A stretch of 64,000 nt of DNA, taken from contig NZ_CAOJCN010000002.1 of the NCBI RefSeq assembly GCF_948329515.1, positions 1 to 64,000 on the forward strand, read 5' to 3'. A program made the position numbers and the translations under genes. The notes beneath the pieces were generated by a model, which had not been told where the DNA came from, searched no databases, and saw nothing but the letters and a program-made list of their open reading frames with translations. The DNA comes from Cohnella rhizoplanae (GTDB lineage Bacteria > Bacillota > Bacilli > Paenibacillales > Paenibacillaceae). Every line of letters begins with the position of its first letter. The first letter of the stretch is position 1. Of this stretch, positions 63,168-64,000 are shown in pieces.

Positions 63168-64000
63168 ATGACGATAAGTACGTTGAAAAAACAGGGCTAT
63201 AAGGCGTTCGGCTGCCTGGTGCGCAGCGACATCGCCTTCCCCGAGCTGCCTGTCTGGGAGCACGCGGGGGATACGGTCCAAGGAAATGCGATCGAGGTCG
63301 AACTGGCCGATTTGTCCGAGGAATGGTCCGCGTTGTCCGAGCCGGGCCGCAGCTCATACGCAATACCTGGCCGAGTGATGTTTCGCGTGCCGGGAGCCGC
63401 GATCTACGATATTCGCGGCGGAAATCGAATTAAGGTATGTCCCGACGAAGACGCGGATCCGGACGAGCTGCGGCTATTCATTCTCGGGTCTTGCATGGGA
63501 GCCGCTCTCATGCAGCGCGGCATACTGCCGCTTCACGGCAGCGCGGTCGCCATCGACGGACAGGCTTACGGTATTGTCGGCGATTCGGGAGCGGGGAAGT
63601 CGACGCTGGCAGCCGCATTCCTTCAAGCCGGTTTTCCCCTTGTCAGCGATGACGTGATCGCCCTCGATTTTTCCGGAGGCCACCGCAGGCCGCTCGTTAT
63701 CCCTTCGTACCCGCAACAAAAACTATGGCAGCAAAGCCTCGACGGCTTCGGAATCTCCAATGAGTCGCTTCGGCCCCTATTCAAGCGCGAGACGAAGTTC
63801 GCCGTGCCCCTATCGGTCGGTTACCATGCCCAGCCTATACCGCTTGCCGGTCTGTTCGAACTGTCGAAGTCCGAGATAACCGAACCGCTGCTGACGCCCG
63901 TCCCCAAGCTGGAACGGCTGTCGCTGCTGCGCCATCATACGTACCGCCAGTTTTGGCTGGACCGTTTGGGAATGACGGATTGGCATTTTCGCGCGACCGC
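63168..64000 (+). CDS. HPr-kinase-like lasso peptide kinase (3' end outside window)
   Basis: 277 codons are visible, starting MTISTLKKQGYKAFGCLVRS, with no stop before the edge. A Walker A motif GDSGAGKS spans residues 138-145, preceded by LPLHGSAVAIDG and followed by FPLVSDDVIALDF, the HPr kinase-like pattern. In paeninodin-type clusters this enzyme phosphorylates the C-terminal Ser of the precursor, and the precursor here ends in Ser. The ATG at 63168 has GGAGTG about 8 nt upstream. Leader-binding, protease and export genes are expected beyond the window. Confidence 0.88.
   Translation, partial: MTISTLKKQGYKAFGCLVRSDIAFPELPVWEHAGDTVQGNAIEVELADLSEEWSALSEPGRSSYAIPGRVMFRVPGAAIYDIRGGNRIKVCPDEDADPDELRLFILGSCMGAALMQRGILPLHGSAVAIDGQAYGIVGDSGAGKSTLAAAFLQAGFPLVSDDVIALDFSGGHRRPLVIPSYPQQKLWQQSLDGFGISNESLRPLFKRETKFAVPLSVGYHAQPIPLAGLFELSKSEITEPLLTPVPKLERLSLLRHHTYRQFWLDRLGMTDWHFRAT

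Overview
The window looks like chromosome from a GC-rich member of the Paenibacillaceae (Cohnella/Paenibacillus type). Supporting signs are AGGAGG ribosome sites, many GTG/TTG starts, YesM/YesN two-component pairs beside sugar ABC transporters, KapB, a Bacillus-type Fnr, YhgE/Pip and a paeninodin-like lasso peptide locus. No rRNA, tRNA or intact prophage was seen. The placement rests on gene content only.

Layout. 1-7.5 kb: the 3' end of araB, a LysR/DinB divergon, an AraC regulator with a GH88 unsaturated glucuronyl hydrolase, a secreted transglutaminase-like protein, a TVP38 membrane protein and a PPGPGPF-repeat protein. 7.6-20.7 kb: an anaerobic/redox block with a small RNA candidate, Fnr with a C-terminal cysteine cluster, a GAF/NarL-type regulator/PAS-kinase set (NreABC-like), an IS1595-like transposase element, a hemerythrin-like protein, DoxX, then adhE-pflB-pflA-mobA-like. 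TGTGA-N6-TCACA boxes stand before the GAF gene, the hemerythrin gene and doxX. 20.8-28.4 kb: a GGDEF-EAL protein, an ArsR/SRPBCC pair with twin operators, a miniature inverted-repeat element, a CvfC/YpgR-like protein, an MBL hydrolase and a YkpA/YbiT-type ABC-F protein. 28.4-38.2 kb: a second copy of the small RNA, then a sugar-uptake locus (YesM/YesN, two permeases, binding protein, two glycosidases). 38.2-48.9 kb: 51-bp tandem repeats, an SH3-NlpC/P60 hydrolase, a lipid-type glycosyltransferase, kapB, a TetR/YhgE pair, a bacterial Ig-like repeat surface protein and an SGNH hydrolase. 49.3-53.9 kb: glutamate synthase large subunit. 54.3-60.8 kb: a small ORF, an XRE regulator, a beta-helix protein and a membrane-anchored glycosidase. 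61.0 kb to the end: a lasso peptide locus (cyclase, overlapping precursor gene, HPr-kinase-like tailoring kinase cut by the window edge).

The strongest new signals are four. First, two unlinked ~70-nt small RNA genes share a promoter built from five 11-bp phased repeats and an identical C-rich 5' segment. Second, the 40-residue lasso precursor is hidden in the 3' end of the cyclase gene. Third, a transposase-like gene lacking the expected catalytic residues is flanked by 28-bp inverted repeats that recur in a precisely 53-bp-phased array and in a 146-bp miniature element 12 kb away. Fourth, an Fnr box is centred 41.5 bp upstream of the predicted start of the hemerythrin transcript.
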